64,000 bases of DNA, taken from assembly GCA_030142905.1 (NCBI GenBank), contig JASJOG010000461.1:53501-117500 (forward strand), read 5' to 3'. Under the pieces are notes generated by a model. The model was not told where the DNA came from and searched no databases. It saw only the letters and a list, made by a program, of their open reading frames with translations. The DNA is from Heliopora coerulea. Its lineage: Eukaryota; Cnidaria; Anthozoa; Scleralcyonacea; Helioporidae. Shown here in pieces: positions 42,888 through 53,230 of this stretch. The first letter of the stretch is position 1. Each line of letters opens with the position of its first letter. The position numbers and the translations under genes are program-made.

Positions 42888-45381
42888 TCATCCAAAACTA
42901 TAAACTGAATATTCCGCTGAATATTCAAGACTCTCGAAAACTGCCTTTTCTTTGCTTAAAAGTTCACTGTCGACGCCATAGAACTCCGATACAAATTTGA
43001 TATTCGCACTGGTTGGAGAACCACTGAAGACGACATTTGCAAGTGTACATAACACCTTTTGATCATTTCCTTCAAATCTCGATCTCATCTCTGGAACAAC
43101 TTTGTCAATGCTCGCGTAGCAGCAGGTGACACGAAAATGGTCTTCTGCAGTCCGGTTCTGCACTTTTTCATTTCTTTCGGGTGTTTCGTTGACAAGTGCC
43201 TGAAGCCGGGGCGAAGATGTAGTTCTTGGTACCTTAGCATCTCTGAAAGAAAACTGCGTACCTTCAATTCCTTTTTTAATTTGGTCTGCGATGAGATTAG
43301 CACGCGCCCACATCAGGTCAAAGCCGTTTTGATTACGACATCCACTCTAGGTCTAGATCACGGCATCAGCTTTCTTCTTCGCTGCAACCACATAAACCTG
43401 CTTCCCTAGTAGATATCTGTTCAGACCAGCAGTGTTAGATAAAATAAGCTTCAACACCACCAAACCGAAAACAAATCGAAAGTCACAAATTGAGCGAAAT
43501 AGTGCATTGCTGACATTGTAGGTTTTGGATCACGGTCTTTTGACAGTTTGAGAAGTGCTTGAATAATCTTTGGCATTTGTTCTACCACTGTCTTCACTGC
43601 TGCCCAGCGACAAGACCATCTAATAACACTCAGTGACTTAATTGTTAGCGCCACATGCTCCTCACTCTCGACTTCCATGTCCTTAAAAAAGGCATGACGT
43701 TTAGGACTCCCCTCTATGAAATTGTAAAGGCTCTGCATGGTACCTAGAGCATTCCAAAGTGGCTCAATCGCGGTCATAGCATCTTGTAATGCCAAATTGA
43801 GTCGATGGTCGTTGCGGTGAACGTGGATGCCAAGCAGTGAACACTCCTTCATGCGTGTGGCGAAGCCTTTGCAATTGAGCGTTCCACTCATATTTGCTGC
43901 GCCGTCGAAGCATTCTGCAACTGCATTCTCTCAATTCAACTCAAGTTTATTGACGGCTGTCTTTACAAGTTCATACAATACTTTTCCCTCCCTAGAGCAG
44001 ACTGGGTAGAAGCTTGCAAATGTCTCTGGTTTCGCCATTGTAAACGTATCTAAGGCATAGGGAAACCTGCTCTGCTCTACTGATGTCTGACGTCTCATCT
44101 ACAATAATTACGTAACATTTCCTACTTCTCACTGCTGCTGCTATTCTCTAAATAAAGTTTGCATTATATCTCGTAGTTTATTTTGAATAGCAAGTAATGT
44201 CCATCGGGCGTGTGACTTGAGCTGCGTTTGAAGCTTAGACTTCAGCCATGGCAAATCATTATATCTTAGGCAACGTAGCTCCAAAAAGTTTCCTCTGTTT
44301 ATATCAGATATTTCCCATATATTATTCCGACTCTCTTCATGACCTCTTGTGGCAAGATTTTGTTGCGCAGTATACATCAAACATTGTATGATTACTTTCA
44401 AATACTGCCTGTTACTCGCAACCTGTTCCTGATGAGCACTATTTAACTGCTGCAACACGGAGGTGTTCTTTTTCTGCATTGACTTGAATTGTACCCATTT
44501 TGTCATAGATCTGATAGGACTCTCGCTCTTGGCATGTTTACTTAGCTTTGACGTTTTCTTCCAATTCGTATACACAAACGAAGTATCCTTCCCAAATTTT
44601 GTACATGCAAAACACACGCACTCATCCTTCACATCATAACTGGTCCAGGGATACTTCTTGTACCATTCAGGTTGAAATCTTCAGGCAAATGATTCATTGC
44701 CAAATTTTGTTGCAGGGTATTCCTTTAATATAGGTTGTTTCGGGATATGACAAGTAAATATTTCTTGTGTCGTCTCGCTGGTCTCACTGGGAATGGACAC
44801 CTTTTCCGGCTGTTGATCTGGAGTAGATGCTGCTACTTGTGCTAGATCATCCATTGCTATTGGTGTAGGTGGCGCCAAGCTCGACAGCGACCCCGGGGGA
44901 ACAATTTGTTGTACATCGTGATCCGATTCAGTCAGTTTCCATTCATCAGTTTCTTCCAACAATAACAATGGATTTAATTTGTTAATTTCGACGGGAATGG
45001 CTATTGGTTCAAACTGTTGAGCCAGGGCTGCATTCATAGCCTCCTTCTCAGTAATCTCAGACTTATGATTTGCAAGAGCTGTCACAATCGATGGCGTATC
45101 TCCCAAACCGTTACTTTCAGTGGGTTGATTTGAATGAGTCGGTTCTGCCTCTGTGACAATTCACTCAGCTGGTTACTGTGCTTGGTTCTCATACCACTTT
45201 CAATGAAGAGATGGCTTATTTTCGACTGGGATGGATCGGATGATTCGATCACTGGGTGACATTTTACATTTTGAACATTGTGAACTTTTCGAAAATGGAT
45301 CTCATTATAATCACTGTCGAATTCCTTGCCGCATTCTTCGCACTGAACGCGATATCGATAAGACCGTTTACGAGAGGACAT
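42888..45381 (-). pseudogene. hAT-family transposase relic (ZMYM1-like)
   Basis: Minus-strand pieces in order: a zinc-finger N-terminus (CEECGKEFDSDYNEIHFRKV) at 45381-45082; an acidic linker to 44681; a TTF/DUF4371-like region (CVCFACTKFGKDTSFVYTNW, STVLQQLN-type helices) at 44632-44141; VIIVDETSDISRAEQ near 44100 and CFDGAANMSGTLNCKGFATR near 43900, carrying two catalytic aspartates; IRWSCRWAAV near 43620; and a C-terminal segment to 42888. This order matches hAT transposases of the type from which ZMYM1-like genes derive. Stops and frame shifts separate all five pieces. TIRs and an 8-bp target duplication were not found. Confidence 0.75.
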
Positions 45382-46430
45382 AATATTCTGATATTGTAAC
45401 GGATTTGAGAGAAGGCAGATAGAGACAACTATTGAATTGTAGATGGTATTTATTACTTTATTTCGCGATCAAGGGATGAATTTGAAAATTCAGTACGAGA
45501 ATTTTTCGTATTTCTGTACTTTTCTTGGAATTTTGAATTTTTCCAGATATTTTCTAGGTTTTATTCTAAACAGAGTTCACGTAAATCACCATGTCCAGTA
45601 AATGGGGTAAAATCGTTCTAAATAAACCAATATTTTATTCACAAGTAGATGAACATTTTATTCACAGTCGGATAGCAATGGTAAAGGGGAAATTTTAGTG
45701 AAGTCAGTTAAACTATTCATACCATAAGCTTCATAGGCTAAAACTGAAAGTCAGTTGGAGGTTCTCCTGCGGTAAATCACGTCAAACGACAAAAACAGTA
45801 AAGTGACCATGAAAAGATATAAAACATCAACAACAAGTTATCCATAGTTAAAGCACTACAGACCAAAGCAGTGTTTAAAATTGCAAAATCAAGGACAAGG
45901 CACAGTGCTAATATTATAATTTCTATATTATGTAAATGAGCAACGAAAAAACAAATGCCTTTTAATTTATGTTTATATTAAACAACTTTAGGTAACGCTT
46001 GGATCAAAGCAAACCGCATTGGCAATCATAAGTAAAAAAATGAGCAAATAAACATGCGAAATATTCTCACCCAAACACGTGTTTTTCGCCATATTTCTTT
46101 AAATTTGTTTTCCTTGTTGTAAAGAGAAGAATTCCTACATGAAGTATTTGCGTTATGGAAGGGATACAAAACGGTACTTCAAAGTTCAATTCGACAATAG
46201 GATCTCGGTTTTATAAAGGGATCATAAAAATTTTGCAGTAATTTTTAGATTTTTGGTGTTTTTCCAAACATTTCATGAGATTTTTTTGGCTTGTGGACTT
46301 TTTGGAATATTTGGAAACTTGGAATATTCAAAAAAAACTACAAAGATTTTAAAGATTTATTATTTATATGATTTTTAACCCAGTGTACGATCATTCATGC
46401 CCGAATGACAAAATCATTTTTGATCGAATT
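45382..46430. other. No recognisable gene
   Basis: AT-rich sequence behind the hAT transposase N-terminus, probably the element's 5' flank plus intron. TATTTTATTCACA is repeated near 45632 and 45655. No exon or domain recognised. Confidence 0.45.
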
Positions 46431-46454
46431 GATCAATTTTCACAGCAATGGGGG

Positions 46455-46600
46455 ATGCATCCTCTTTCTGGATCTTTCAGTAATTAATCCCCTATTATTC
46501 CTCCATTCAACTTTCACATTACCGCCTCTTTGTTTTCATAAGTAACATTTAGGACCAGGTTGTTTTCCTTAGCAACAGCAGTGTAGGTATGGTCCAAAAC
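46455..46600 (-). pseudogene. Ig-domain pseudo-exon
   Basis: Minus strand encodes KENNLVLNVTYENKEA and, after a one-base shift, VKVEWRNNRGLITERSRK, closely matching NNLVLNVTYKNNGGG and VQWRNDSGLIVERS of the exon at 41364-41673. The frame shift and the missing second half (sequence after GCATCC is unrelated) make it non-functional. It lies at the left edge of the segmental duplication and 5 kb upstream, in gene direction, of its better copy. Confidence 0.7.
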
Positions 46601-46860
46601 AACATATCAAAATGTTAGCCATAGAATTTGAAGATAAGTGACCAATTTTGATGTCATTTTTCATCCTGCGACGAGATATATTTAAAAAACCAAGTGGGGA
46701 GCCGATTCACCCCTTCTCTCCAGCCCAAGTAAGGGTTATGGCCGACATAAACTAAGCTTTAAGGTAAATTTATTAAATCTCTTGGTTTTCGAACAAACAA
46801 TTCGAAACTTTGCGCTTGAAGTCCTTTTCGTGTCTTTGGTCCTCCAAAAACTCCAAAAAG

Positions 46861-47720
46861 TTCAATACAAAACTAGTCTATATGAACATACCTGGAACTG
46901 TCGAATTTACGTCACTTTCATTCTTCAGGGTAGAGGTCCTCGTAGGCACGTTCGTCACCACTGCACCTGTGATGTCCAGAATTAAACATTTAGCCAAAAT
47001 TTTCTGTACTGTGCATGGTTTGCGTTCGTCTGTGGCGTAATGTACATGAAGCTCACTGGCGTACTACACCTTTTGCTGGTCATTACCAGAAAATATACTA
47101 CCATGAATGCCAACCTCAAACTCATTAACGCAAAAATACATTCAGCTTATTCAGTCCATGTTCACTAGCGTAGATACGCTACCATTTGTTTGGAAGGGCA
47201 TTTTATAGCACCAACAGACGACCATTAACACCATTCTACTATACATTAGGGAAAATAAAACTTCAATTAGACAAGATATTTCTCTTCCATAATTGAAATT
47301 TTATCATCCCTAATGTACAGTAAAATGGTGTTAATGGTCGTCTGTTTGTGCGATAGAATGTCCTTCGATGCAAATAGTGGCGTATGTACGCTGGTGAATG
47401 TCGATTGAATAAAATGAATGTACTTTTACGTTAATGAGTTTGAGGTTGGCGTTAATGATAGTATATTTTCAGGCAATGAACAGCAAAAGGCTTAACAGAT
47501 GAAATACATGAACTTCAATACAAAACTAGTCTATATGAACATACCTGGAACTGTCGAATTTAAGTTACTTCCATTCTTAGGGGTAGAGGTCCTCGTAGGC
47601 GCATTCGTCACCAATGCAACTGTGGTATTCAGAATTAAACATTTAGCCAAAATTTTCTGTACTATGCATGGTTTGCGTTTGTCTGTGGCGTAATGTACAT
47701 GAAGTTCACTGGCGTACTAC
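46861..47720. repeat. 207-bp direct repeats flanking the fold-back element
   Basis: 46861-47067 and 47514-47720 share TTCAATACAAAACTAGTCTA, GAACATACCTGGAACTGTCG, AAACATTTAGCCAAAATTTT and end CACTGGCGTACTAC. They differ at roughly 20 positions and have equal length. Together with the inner palindrome they make a composite arrangement. Confidence 0.85.
47069..47490. mobile_element. Fold-back (long inverted repeat) element
   Basis: Begins CCTTTTGCTG and ends CAGCAAAAGG. The two halves, roughly 205 bp each, are inverted complements: GAAAATATACTA, CCAACCTCAAACTCATTAAC, ACAGACGACCATTAACACCA and ACATTAGGG occur in the left arm and, inverted, in the right arm, around a centre near 47280. The arms have diverged by perhaps one tenth to one fifth. 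No transposase is encoded. A single arm of the same family lies at 59400-59680. Confidence 0.85.
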
Positions 47721-48319
47721 GATTTACCATTCGACTTACATCTTCAAGAGTTTTGTCGTGTCGGATTCATTTTCTTCGGGGTTTTTTCTGTGGACTCAGT
47801 GGAATTAGATATATTGCGAAAAATTCCCTAGACGCTTAGTCCGAAACTAATTTATGTTGCACCGCATAAATTAGGCTGATATAAAACATTACAGTACTTG
47901 AATCATCTACTTGGATAACTGCAAATGAGACGCACTCTTTCTGAAGTCTAAGCCGAAACGATGACATAACTTAATCTGTTAAAGAAACCAATGAGAATTT
48001 GATCCAACATACTTTGCCACTGACGGCAATCCGCGAGCTGGCCCATCAAACGTCCAATTGTGTCTTCTAAAATGAACAGGCCCCCTTAATATAACCTGAA
48101 ATATATCGTGTCTTAGAAACTTTAAGGTGTAATAAATTAGTACGTTTATTTTAAGAAAATCAAAGAAATTTTGGTCATTTTAATTTAATGAATAGCACCT
48201 CTATCGAGTTTCTTGTAAACGTTTTGTTGTGACTCGCCAAGGGTATTTTGTTTGACATAGCAGCTACAAAAAAGCTACGATTTCTCGTTTAGAAAAAGAC
48301 ATAGACTTTGACACAGTAC

Positions 48320-48634
48320 CTTCAACAATAATTTGAAAACATGACATCTTCGCTGGGCCAATAACCAGACTTACTCTTAAAGAGTATGAACCATTGTCCC
48401 TCAAAGTGGTATTGAAAACAACTAAACTCGCCTTTCCACGAATTGTTGTTCTTGAGTTAGTTCCCACTGGAGAATTATTTCCAGTTTTACTAACAATCAG
48501 CGAACCGTTAAAAAACCAATCAACTATAACGGGTAGTAGTCCGGTATATGTGTAGGAAACATTAAGTTGTAATGTTCTCCCAACTGGCACATACGTTATG
48601 TCGTCTGAGATACGAACCAGTGTCAAATCTTGTG
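48320..48634 (-). CDS. Ig-domain exon, phase 1-1 (host gene)
   Basis: 315 bp, 105 codons. Acceptor CTATTTTTAG precedes the exon at 48635-48636 and donor GTACTG follows at 48319; both ends are phase 1, the classic symmetrical Ig exon. It reads LTLVRISDDITYVPVGRTLQ, LNVSYTYTG, VDWFFNGSLIVSKTG, ASLVVFNTTLRDNGSYSLRV and ends FQIIVEG. The W of strand C and DNGSY of strand F are present; the usual cysteines are missing, as in the exon at 41.4 kb. Likely an extracellular Ig domain of a multi-exon membrane or secreted protein. Confidence 0.75.
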
Positions 48635-48984
48635 CTAAAAATAGAATTCCAAAAAACAAAATTACTACGTGTTAATTACAAATCAATAAAGATTTTAGTT
48701 CGGAAGAGGCTCAGTCCGCCTTTTCAGTATTCACTCCATGCTTACTGGGTAGTCAAAAATTAACATAGAATTAGTTCAGAGTGAAAATGCCTGCTAAAAC
48801 TCAGTGTAAAGCGTTTATTAAGCGATATAAATTTGGTGGGGTAGGAAATAATTCAATTTTTCGTTCAAAAACGACCATGAGGTAGTACAGTCAGGTCTGC
48901 CGGCAGTCCAGGTATTGTCCGGCTATGCCTACATACTTACTTCCGTTTCATTACATGAATAATTCCTGGTAGTCAAATCAAATT

Positions 48985-49132
48985 TGTTATGATCTGTGGT
49001 ATTTTATTATCCTTGCTCTCATGAACTCAAATGACAACTGACCTGTGTGTTCTCATGTTACAGCTTTGTTGTATCATTAACTAATTGGTCTGTTATTAAT
49101 AATTTCGGAATATTAAGTGTCAAATCATTACA
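48985..49132 (-). repeat. 3' LTR of Gypsy-3
   Basis: Matches the 5' LTR at 59240-59386 (shared GATCTGTGGTATTTTATTAT, CTGTTATTAATAATTTCGGA). The outside flank AAATT (48980-48984) equals that beyond the 5' LTR. Confidence 0.85.
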
Positions 49133-49610
49133 TTTTCCTATTCTTAAAAGTTTAACAAAATTTGAACGAGAGAGTCAATACTGTTTAATCGTGTATAAAC
49201 GTTACGAATCAATAATAATAATTATTATTATATAATCAATAATAGCAGGCGGTTTGCTAACCCGTCCTTAACGTGTGGTTACAATAGTTGATTGTTTTCC
49301 AGAATCTGTTTTCGTTGTTGGAGTGTTGTTTGGTTTCTTTTGAATTTCTCTCTCCGTATTATGACATTCAGTAAGTGGTACTTCGATCTCTGCATTGGCT
49401 TGTATGAATGGTTCATTTGTTTGAAGATCTCTTCTATTTCGTCTCAACACTCTACCTTCTTCTGTTTGGACTTTGTAGGATCTCGGGTGTTGGTCTTGTT
49501 CAATCACTCTTGCTTTCACTGGCCATGAGCCGTCGTGATGGATGTTTCTTTGCTGTTCTATCGTAGTATTCTTTTTGTTTGTCCATCAGGGTTGTTTTCT
49601 TTAGGAGGTA

Positions 49611-50665
49611 CAGTTGAACCTATATATAACGGCCACCCTCGGGACTTTGAAAAGTGGCCGCTTAATACAGGTGGCCGTTTAATCCAGGATGACCGAAAAT
49701 ACTACGGGAGGGGCGACTTGGGCGTGGCCAAATTTCACCGGCATCTCATTCAAGAAAAGAATAAGACAAGCAGTACTATTTCAAACAATTTGTATTGTAA
49801 ATGTAACATTTAAATGAAAGGTACTAGGAACGATAGAATATATAAACTAAATATCTTAAGGGAAAACAGTTGTTCGCTTAACATACAATGTTTCTGTGAC
49901 ATGATATTCAGCTCACAGGTTCGTAGGTAATAAAAGGCAATAAGTACTGCAACGTTAATAAGTCAGACAAATATGTCTGACGTTTCGGCTTTTGAAGCTT
50001 TTGTTTATAGAGCAAGTCGTTAACTGTCAACATTGCCAGCGACAGTTCTTGGTATCTGTTATACTGCGCAAAAGCCCTTAATCGTTCCGCATGTTGTATT
50101 GCATCTGCCAGTGACTTGATTTCTGGCTCTTCGTTATTCTCCTCGACGTCTTCATTTTCCATTGCATCAATGTCCTCTTTATCTGTGCTATCATGCTGAT
50201 TTAGGGCATGGTTTCGAGCAACCTGCCTCCAGTTTAGATCTGCAGAATCTATCAGTGGTTGACAAACCTCTAGATCATCTTCCTCAGCAATGCATTCTTC
50301 TGTTGTGCACGAGGCGTCAAGCCTATTCAGCAAGGCACTGAGTTCTTGAAGATACAGTGTAGTTATATAGGAAATGTTTTGTTTGCTCACAATGTTGAGA
50401 GACCACTTGAACAGAATAAAGTCCACATAAAATGTGGTATGCGTGTTTACCTAAATATTCTCGGGTTTCATTTCGAGGATGGCCGCTTAATACAGGTAAA
50501 AATAATAACAAAAGACAGACATGGGAGAGGGAAACTGTGGCCGCGGCCGCTTAATACAGGGGACAAATATAGTATTTCTATAGAAAAAACATCGGGACTT
50601 TGAAAACTGGCCGCTTAATAGAGGGTGGCCGCTTAATACAGGGCCGTTATATACAGGTTCAACTG
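49611..50665 (-). mobile_element. Tigger/pogo element with TA target duplication
   Basis: 1,055 bp. Both ends carry CAGTTGAACCTATATATAAC, with one mismatch at the right end (G for A), followed by GGCC. TA lies on both sides (49609-49610 and 50666-50667). TA duplication and CAGT termini are typical of the pogo/Tigger branch of Tc1/mariner. Subterminal GGCCGCTTAATACAGG boxes recur several times at each end. It interrupts the pol tail of Gypsy-3. Only the C-terminal part of a transposase remains, so it is an internally deleted copy. Confidence 0.85.
49908..50426 (-). pseudogene. Tigger-like transposase C-terminal fragment
   Basis: The frame contains QELSALLNRLDASCTTEECI, a central acidic stretch with many E and D residues, and SLADAIQHAERLRAFAQYNR, then LLYKQKLQKPKRQTYLSDLL. 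Acidic linkers and an LRxFAQ-like helical end occur in cnidarian Tigger/jerky-type transposases as far as I recall. The DDE core and DNA-binding domain are missing. The last 60 bp or so carry GCCGAAACGTCAGAC, an odd resemblance to a hammerhead half. Confidence 0.5.
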
Positions 50666-51044
50666 TACTTGTTGTTCTCATTATGTGTCTGGGTGTACTG
50701 TTTAAATGATGGAAGTCTTGATCGAATCTTTCTTCCAAACAGTCGTTCAGCAGGTGACGGTCCTCCGTTGGGATCCGGGCATGCTCACTGTGCTTGAACT
50801 GCTATGTACGGGTCTTCTCCCTTCTTGGTAGTTTTCTTGAGGAGCTTTTTGATAGTTTGAACCGCTTGTTCTACCATTCCGTTTGACATTGGGTGTTTTG
50901 GGCTCGATGTAGTGTGGATAAAGTCCCATTTTCTGATAAATTCTTTAAACTCTTTGCTGCTGTATTGTGGTCCGTTATCAAAGACTACTTCGCGTGGTGT
51001 GCCATGTCTTGAGAAAACAGCGGCGTTCAAAAGGTTATACACTA

Positions 51045-51133
51045 TCTAAAATATAGGAAATAAGCTTCTCGACGTTTCGGGCGAAGGCCCTTCGTCTGGA
51101 GATTAGTAGCCAATCTGGAGATTGGCTACTAAT
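51045..51133 (-). other. Hammerhead-like piece and 32-bp palindrome inserted in Gypsy-3 integrase
   Basis: Minus strand: TCTC, CAGACGA, AGGGC/GCCC helix, GAAAC, GTC, GAGA (51103 down to 51066). This is the layout of a hammerhead with a U4 to A change and no loop in helix III. Directly before it lies a perfect palindrome, 51102-51133, with 15-bp arms ATTAGTAGCCAATCT and AGATTGGCTACTAAT around GG. The integrase reading frame stops at one side and resumes, with a gap of roughly 100 codons, at the other. Confidence 0.5.
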
Positions 51134-51310
51134 GTGGTCTGGCCATCCATCTTTTAAGATTTTTCTTAGCTCCTGTAGGAGTTGGTCTTTCCTGGTATCA
51201 CGTTGAAATTTATTAAGCATCGTTTCGGATATCGGTAGATTGGATATTACCATGTGAACTTGGCTCTCTAAATTAAGTTCATCTTCTGGTAGTCGAGGTA
51301 GGTATGCTCT

Positions 51311-52616
51311 TCACGGAGTGTCCGCAACGGGTAAGTTCTTTCCGGGGGTATACTGTATTGTCATGTTGTATCTCTGGAGTTTTAATCTGAATCTCTGGAT
51401 TCGTGGAGGGGCACTTGCAATTGGTTTTGAAACGATGGGTTGGAGAGGCTTATGATCGGATTCTAAAACGAAAGGCTGGCCGTATACGTAATCGTGGAAT
51501 CGTTGAGTGCCAAACACTATTGCCAAAGTTTCTTTTTCGATCTGCGTAGTTTTGTTCTGTTTTCGTCAGTGATCTACTCGCATATATTACTGGGGCCCAT
51601 GATTCATGCTTTTGTGGTAGAACTGCTCCCAGGCCATACTTTGATGCATCAACTGATATCATGGTTTGTAGTTTAGGGTCGTAATAGTTGGGAGTGTGGC
51701 TTGATGATATTTCTTTCTTGAGCTGTTTAAGGACTTTATCTTGATGCTCGGTCCATTGCCATTCAGCGCTTGACTCTAACAGTTGTCGTAGACATGTTGT
51801 CTTGGATGAAAGATCTGGAATAAATTTTCCAAGATATGTGACCATTCCTAAAAATCTTTGTAGGTCCGACTTGTTTGTTTGGTATAAGTATGTTCGTGAT
51901 CGCTCTGATCTTTTCGGATCTGGTTTTACGCCTTGATCTGAGAATATGTGACCGAGGAAGGTCATTTCTGTGGTTCCAAAAACACATTTTTCCTTGTTTA
52001 ACTTCAGACCGGATTTATCAATTTTTTCGAGGACTTGCAAAAGGCGAACATTGTGTTCTTCTTTGGTCTTTCCCCAAATGATGATATCATCTTGAACATT
52101 TGCACAGCTTTCAGTGCCATGGAGTATCTGGGTTATCTTCTTCTGGAACACTTTGCTTGCACTTAAGATTCCAAAGGGAAGTCTCTTAAATTTATATCTG
52201 CCAAATGGGGTGTTAAACGTTAGGACCTTTGAGCTCTCCTCATGGACCTTTATTTGCCAATGTCCACTTGACGCGTCTAACTTCGAAAAGAATTTGGCAT
52301 CTGCCATTTCTGCCATGATTGACTCAGCATTACTCATTAGGTAGTGTTCTCTCTTTATTGCCTTCTTTAGATCGTATGGATCAAGGCATATTCGCAGTTT
52401 TCCATTAGGCTTCTCGACTATAACTAGAGAATTCACCCAATCGGTCGGTTCGTCTACTTTGTCGATGATTTCGTTTCTTTCCATGCGTTCAAATTCAGCT
52501 TCTAGCTTGTCTTTCAATAGGTACGGTACTTTGCGAGGAGGGTGTACCACCGGCTTTGCATCTGTTTTCAGATTGATGTGGTGTTCTCCAGATAGGCAAC
52601 CAATATCTCCAAACAC
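51311..52616 (-). pseudogene. Gypsy-3 reverse transcriptase and RNase H
   Basis: Minus-strand frame: GEHHINLKTDAKPVVHPPRK, DWVNSLVIVEKPNGKLRICL, FFSKLDASSGHWQIKVHEES, YKFKRLPFGILSAS and catalytic NVQDDIIIWGKT, then LQRFLGMVTYLGKFIPDLSS (connection) and RNase H start ISVDASKYGLGAVLPQK with YASRSLTKTEQNYA. A frame shift near 51500 leads to FHDYVYGQPFVLESDHKPLQ in the next frame (51526-51311). The YxDD box reads VQDD but keeps both aspartates. Otherwise well preserved. Confidence 0.85.
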
Positions 52617-52856
52617 TTGTGCATAATGTTGTGTAATTCCGGAAGTTCGCTTTATTTGCTTTACACGTTTAATAAGGTTGAGGCGTTCATTTGTTGCTAG
52701 TCCTAGGATCGGAGACGACTTAATTGGGACGACGAAGAACTGTATCGGATAATCAATCTTTCCTTTTCTTTTTAGTCGTAGTATGCATTTACCTGAGATT
52801 GGTATTTCTGTTCCATCATATGCGAGTAATTTCTCTTTCGTTTGGTGTAATTTGTG

Positions 52857-53230
52857 CTATTTTGGAAGTCGTTTGAATATGCTTTGTGGTATTACGTTGG
52901 CTTGTGCTCCTGTATCGATTTTGTATTCGACGAGCAATCCAGATGTATCAATTGATACGGTCCATGTATTCGAATCATGTTGCTTCCCATAAATTTCGAC
53001 TTTATGGCGCGCGTTTTCTTCTTCTGTTAGAGAGTGGCGTGTTGATTTCTCTTTGCTATTGACGTTGCCAATATATAAGTTGTCTCCACCTTCAATACTT
53101 TCTTTACTAAAATGGTTGTCATCTCTCGCATTCATTTCGTTTATTTGGTTTGATAACCATACTTTTGCAAAGTGATTTCGCTTTCCACATTTCTTGCATA
53201 ATTTTCCATAGGTGGGACAGCGTCCTTTTT
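52857..53230 (-). pseudogene. Gypsy-3 zinc knuckle and protease
   Basis: From 53228 the minus strand reads RCPTYGKLCKKCGKRNHFAK, a zinc knuckle whose last C is W, then a linker and YKIDTGAQANVIPQSIFKRL with the protease D-T-G (52900). The frame ends near 52857; the rest of the protease continues in other frames to the RT start. The first knuckle (CQYCGRQHEF) lies 4.1 kb away at about 57365, separated by the inserted element. Confidence 0.75.

Larger units (their letters stand above)
46585..48400. repeat. Segmental duplication, copy 2 (partner at 7020-8740)
   Basis: Blocks 46585-46850 and 47740-48400 match 7037-7310 and 8025-8740 in the same order and orientation. The intervening sequence here holds a 207-bp direct repeat pair and a fold-back element. 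The right part includes the 3' half of the intact Ig exon at 48320-48634, whereas the partner retains only a mutated version. Confidence 0.8.
49268..51253 (-). pseudogene. Gypsy-3 integrase and pol C-terminus, split
   Basis: Minus strand: the pre-integrase linker (KDQLLQELRKILKDGWPDHI) ends at about 51133, where a 90-bp foreign piece replaces the zinc-binding domain and first catalytic D. The core resumes with FSRHGTPREVVFDNGPQYSS (second D) and HPMSNGMVEQAVQTIKKLL (catalytic E) at 51030-50860. After the Tigger element, the tail ARVIEQDQHPRSYKVQTEEG closes at 49268. Loss of the first third of the integrase makes it inactive. Confidence 0.75.
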
